Shown in pieces: positions 41,797 through 44,171 of a DNA stretch of 44,171 bases; position 1 is the stretch's first letter, and every line of letters starts with the position of its first letter. This stretch comes from Coriobacteriales bacterium (GTDB taxonomy: Bacteria; Actinomycetota; Coriobacteriia; Coriobacteriales; UMGS124). A program made the position numbers and the translations under genes. Below the pieces are notes generated by a model. That model did no database searches, had not been told where the DNA came from, and saw nothing but the letters and a program-made list of their open reading frames with translations. The stretch spans positions 1 to 44,171 of the forward strand of contig JAFWFL010000046.1 of assembly GCA_017515595.1 (NCBI GenBank), read 5' to 3'.

Positions 41797-41840
41797 TAAC
41801 CAAAATTCCCTCCCAATTATAAGGGAAGGAATTTTGGTTA
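41797..41840 (+). terminator. Long hairpin after folC
   Basis: TAACCAAAATTCCCTCCC (41797-41814) pairs with GGGAAGGAATTTTGGTTA (41823-41840) with one mismatch, loop AATTATAA. There is no T run after it, so it may act as a factor-dependent terminator or a small palindromic repeat. Its core differs from hairpin elements 1 and 2. The 335-base stretch 41735-42069 holds only this, the short dyad at 42014 and the surface-protein ribosome site. Confidence 0.55.
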
Positions 41841-42013
41841 AATATCTAGTCCATTCGCGGTCTAAGCTTTGTAATATACTTGAGATAATTCTATGCTGAT
41901 TTTGAGTATTATTGTTGTTAAAGATTACCGAGAGCGTAAAATTCGCTGATGATTTAATAGTAATATCCAATGCATCATTGAAGAATAATTGCTGTTAAAT
42001 CATAGAGGACCAT

Positions 42014-42037
42014 ATTCTGTAACGGGAATTACAGAAT
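42014..42037 (+). promoter_or_regulatory. Perfect 9-bp dyad upstream of the surface-protein gene
   Basis: ATTCTGTAA pairs with TTACAGAAT across a 6-base centre (CGGGAA). It lies 33 bases before ATG 42070, in the likely -10/+1 zone (TTGCTG at 41989, CATATT at 42011), so it could be an operator or a leader hairpin. The promoter itself is weakly supported. Confidence 0.4.
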
Positions 42038-42069
42038 GGGTAAGTCTATTGGTGGAAGGTGTTAAGTTT

Positions 42070-44171
42070 ATGAGCACGGGATATAAGGACTCGAGGGGTA
42101 AGAAACTTAGTAAACAGCTTAAACATCGAATAATGAGCATTTTCTTTAGTATTACGCTCGCGACTCAAATGTTTCCTACCTATGGCATTCAGTATGCCCT
42201 GGCTTCTCAACATGAGCCAAATGCAGATCAGCAGGAATTAGTTGCTTCGCAAGAGCAAGATTTTAAATTACCTGTTATTCCCGAAACTCCCACAACCGAT
42301 ATTTTAATAAACGGAGACGAAACGCGTCTCTATATTAACGAGCCTTTTGAACAAGTAAAGGTTCGCTTTGCTGTACCCGGTATTGAGAATATGACTGTTA
42401 TAGTTAACGGTATGCTTCTTCAAATGGAAATTAAAAATACCGGTAATGATAGCAGTCAGCAATATCGTATGAAGGGCAACGAGGATTCATACACCATTCC
42501 AAATGCCAGCGGTGAATATGAAGTTACTTTTGCTTCTCCAGAAGGTATTAATGGTAGTTTTACGGTACGTGTTGTTGATACCATAACGCTTTTACAAATT
42601 TTAGCTGCACAACAAAATGCTTCTGTTCCGACAGTTACACATACGCAGCAAGCTGTTTCGCAAGAAACTGCACAATCAAAGACTGAAGAAAATGTAACTA
42701 ACACCACTGATTCAGAAAGTGCTGCAAAGACATCTGACACCACAGATACCGAAAACTCCAAAGTAACCATTGACACCAAAGACGCTTCAGACACCAGCGA
42801 TTCAAAAGAAGCCACTGATTCCCAAGACGATCAAGACACTGATGTTTCTCAAAGTACGACCGATACACAAGTGACTACAGACACAGAAAATGTAACAGAA
42901 ACCAAAGAGAACACTGACATCCAAGAGGACACTGAAGAACAGGCTGAAATAGATATTGAAGAGACCAAAAATGCACAAGATGATGCTATAACACAAAATG
43001 AGACGGATTCTGAAAAAACAACCGATGCGTTAGAATCTCAAAATACGGCAGAAGAAAATAATTCTCAAGAAATCAGCGAGTTGCAAGATGCGATAGACAA
43101 TCAGGAAAGCAAAAAATCAGAAGATTTTGCTGATAGTCCAGATTATAACGGAGCAAAGGATTCTCAGGATACAAGTAATGCTCAGGAAAGCAATGAATCA
43201 AAAGATACCCTAGAATCAGAAAATCAAAATGATTCTCAAGAAGCATTAGAGTCTCATGAAAATAACTCAACAGATAATGAGGCTTCCGATAATAATGAAT
43301 CAGAATCCCCAGAACCAAAAATAATCGATGAATCTCTACAAGAAGAGAGCGGCTCTGTTGTCTTGGAAGAAGATACCTTAGCAACTTCTCAAGATACAGA
43401 GAATCCATCACTTCAAGAACAAGAATCAAGTGAATCAGAAGAAACAAGCGAAGAAGTAACAAAGACTGAGCAGAACAATGTAACAACAGAAGAAGGGCCA
43501 GAAGTATCAAATTCCGATGAAAACATCACAGAATCTGAAGTTATTAAAAACGAGAACGACTCTACTGACAATAACTCAGAAGCTGACCAAGATGATGAAG
43601 AAACAGCAACAGAAGAATCAAGTGAGGAGGATAATGAATCCTCTGAAGATAAGAGTGAAATACTGGAAAATGACAAAGAGTTAGAAGAAAACGAAAAACC
43701 CTCAGATAATAACGAGACTATAGAGAATAAAGAAACAGAAGAGGATTTTGGGACTGTAGAAACAGTAGATACAGAAGAGAATAAAGAAACTGTAGAGTCA
43801 AAAGAAGCAGAAGAGAATAACGAAACTGTAGAGACTGAAAAAGCAGAAGATGATGACGAGACTGTTAAGACTGAAGAAACAGAAGATAACAACGAGACTG
43901 CTGAGACTGAAGAAACAGAAGAGAATAGCGCTTCTGACGAAACAGAATCGAATGAAGTAAAGACAGAAGTTACAGAGGAATCGAACGAGAATGCCGGCAT
44001 CTCTGAGGATTCTGAAGAGAATAAAGATACATATGAAGATGATGCTTCAAAAGAACAAGAAGAAAATGAGCAAACAGAGGTTAAAAATAACGAAGATCAG
44101 CAAGAAGAGTCTCAGGTAACTGATGATACAAATGGACAAAAGGAAGAAAAGTCTTCTGATAACAATGATCC
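42070..44171 (+). CDS. Secreted, very acidic, repeat-rich surface protein (3' end outside window)
   Basis: Open from ATG 42070 (GGAAGGT nine bases upstream) to the window end with no stop, 700 codons. A basic start and hydrophobic stretch (RIMSIFFSITLATQMFPTYG) with likely cleavage at ALA-SQ near residues 44-46 form a signal peptide. Residues about 75-185 look like a small beta domain (DILINGDETRLYINEPFEQV..., GEYEVTFASPEG). From about 200 on it is low-complexity, rich in E, D, S, T, N and Q, almost without aromatic residues, ending in tandem 12-residue repeats. The C-terminal anchor, if any, is beyond the window. A surface stalk or adhesin is plausible but not shown. Confidence 0.85.
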   Translation, partial: MSTGYKDSRGKKLSKQLKHRIMSIFFSITLATQMFPTYGIQYALASQHEPNADQQELVASQEQDFKLPVIPETPTTDILINGDETRLYINEPFEQVKVRFAVPGIENMTVIVNGMLLQMEIKNTGNDSSQQYRMKGNEDSYTIPNASGEYEVTFASPEGINGSFTVRVVDTITLLQILAAQQNASVPTVTHTQQAVSQETAQSKTEENVTNTTDSESAAKTSDTTDTENSKVTIDTKDASDTSDSKEATDSQDDQDTDVSQSTTDTQVTTDTENVTETKENTDIQEDTEEQAEIDIEETKNAQDDAITQNETDSEKTTDALESQNTAEENNSQEISELQDAIDNQESKKSEDFADSPDYNGAKDSQDTSNAQESNESKDTLESENQNDSQEALESHENNSTDNEASDNNESESPEPKIIDESLQEESGSVVLEEDTLATSQDTENPSLQEQESSESEETSEEVTKTEQNNVTTEEGPEVSNSDENITESEVIKNENDSTDNNSEADQDDEETATEESSEEDNESSEDKSEILENDKELEENEKPSDNNETIENKETEEDFGTVETVDTEENKETVESKEAEENNETVETEKAEDDDETVKTEETEDNNETAETEETEENSASDETESNEVKTEVTEESNENAGISEDSEENKDTYEDDASKEQEENEQTEVKNNEDQQEESQVTDDTNGQKEEKSSDNND
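43717..43932 (+). repeat. Six 36-bp tandem repeats (12-residue units) in the surface protein
   Basis: In-frame units TIENKETEEDFG, TVETVDTEENKE, TVESKEAEENNE, TVETEKAEDDDE, TVKTEETEDNNE and TAETEETEENSA begin at 43717, 43753, 43789, 43825, 43861 and 43897. The last four are the most alike at DNA level. Copy number may vary between strains. Confidence 0.85.

Noticed and set aside
43413-44000. Long Ser/Val-rich minus-strand frame (195 codons)
   Set aside because: It is the complement of the GAA/GAT/AAT-rich acidic gene, whose codon bias removes stops from the other strand.

Overview
The window reads as chromosomal DNA of a moderately low-GC actinobacterium, most likely class Coriobacteriia (Atopobium/Olsenella-like). 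This is inferred from gene content and order: tlyA-nadK-recN and dxs together, AmaP/Asp23-type envelope proteins, tig-clpP-clpX then valS-folC, and a CxxC-type NifU-C protein next to lgt. No species assignment can be proved from the sequence alone.

Layout. 1-110: 3' part of a 5S rRNA (end of an rrn operon) with its terminator. 270-7668: NifU-like scaffold, a cysteine-rich unknown, lgt, yebC, an AmaP/Asp23 pair, a PflX-type radical SAM protein, a membrane-bound serine-hydrolase-fold protein that has lost its catalytic residues, and a small tail-anchored coiled-coil protein. 7703-14529: argS, hom, pheS, pheT. 14531-17969: two single-pass membrane proteins resembling degenerate LytR-CpsA-Psr proteins and a family 2 glycosyltransferase. 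18267-21513: a biotin carboxylase system (carboxyltransferase fused to a biotin carrier, then AccC), with a well-formed in-frame internal start that would also yield a free biotin carrier. 21614-28065: a frameshifted Asp23 gene, nusB, a putative xseB, dxs, tlyA, nadK, recN. 28295-28568: tRNA-Pro, tRNA-Gly, tRNA-Arg. 28523-33847: a 5.3-kb integrated element. 33961-41734: tRNA-Leu, tig, clpP, clpX, valS, folC. 42070-end: a secreted, very acidic, repeat-rich surface protein that runs off the window.

Two things stand out. First, the 5.3-kb element sits in tRNA-Arg(TCT) between 46-bp direct repeats. It carries an integrase, an AlpA/excisionase-like regulator, a phage-type replication initiator and a terminase small subunit, but no large terminase, capsid, tail or lysis genes. 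That is the gene logic of a phage-inducible chromosomal island (phage satellite), in an unusually compact form. Both ends carry three GGGCACA direct repeats with identical 12/11-bp spacing, which look like integrase arm sites.

Second, two very long hairpins (17974-18104 and 28069-28207) have unrelated, almost perfectly self-complementary arms of 46 and 50 bp around the same 39-nt core, present in opposite orientations (36 of 39 positions identical). A conserved loop with locus-specific palindromic arms does not fit an ordinary terminator, MITE or REP element and is the best candidate here for an undescribed element family.

How the genes work together: most are housekeeping (translation, isoprenoid and NAD metabolism, proteolysis, DNA repair, envelope lipoprotein maturation) in co-directional operons with frequent TAATG or ATGA overlaps. 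All the satellite's genes lie on the opposite strand and its operon ends in its own terminator, so it is a self-contained unit.
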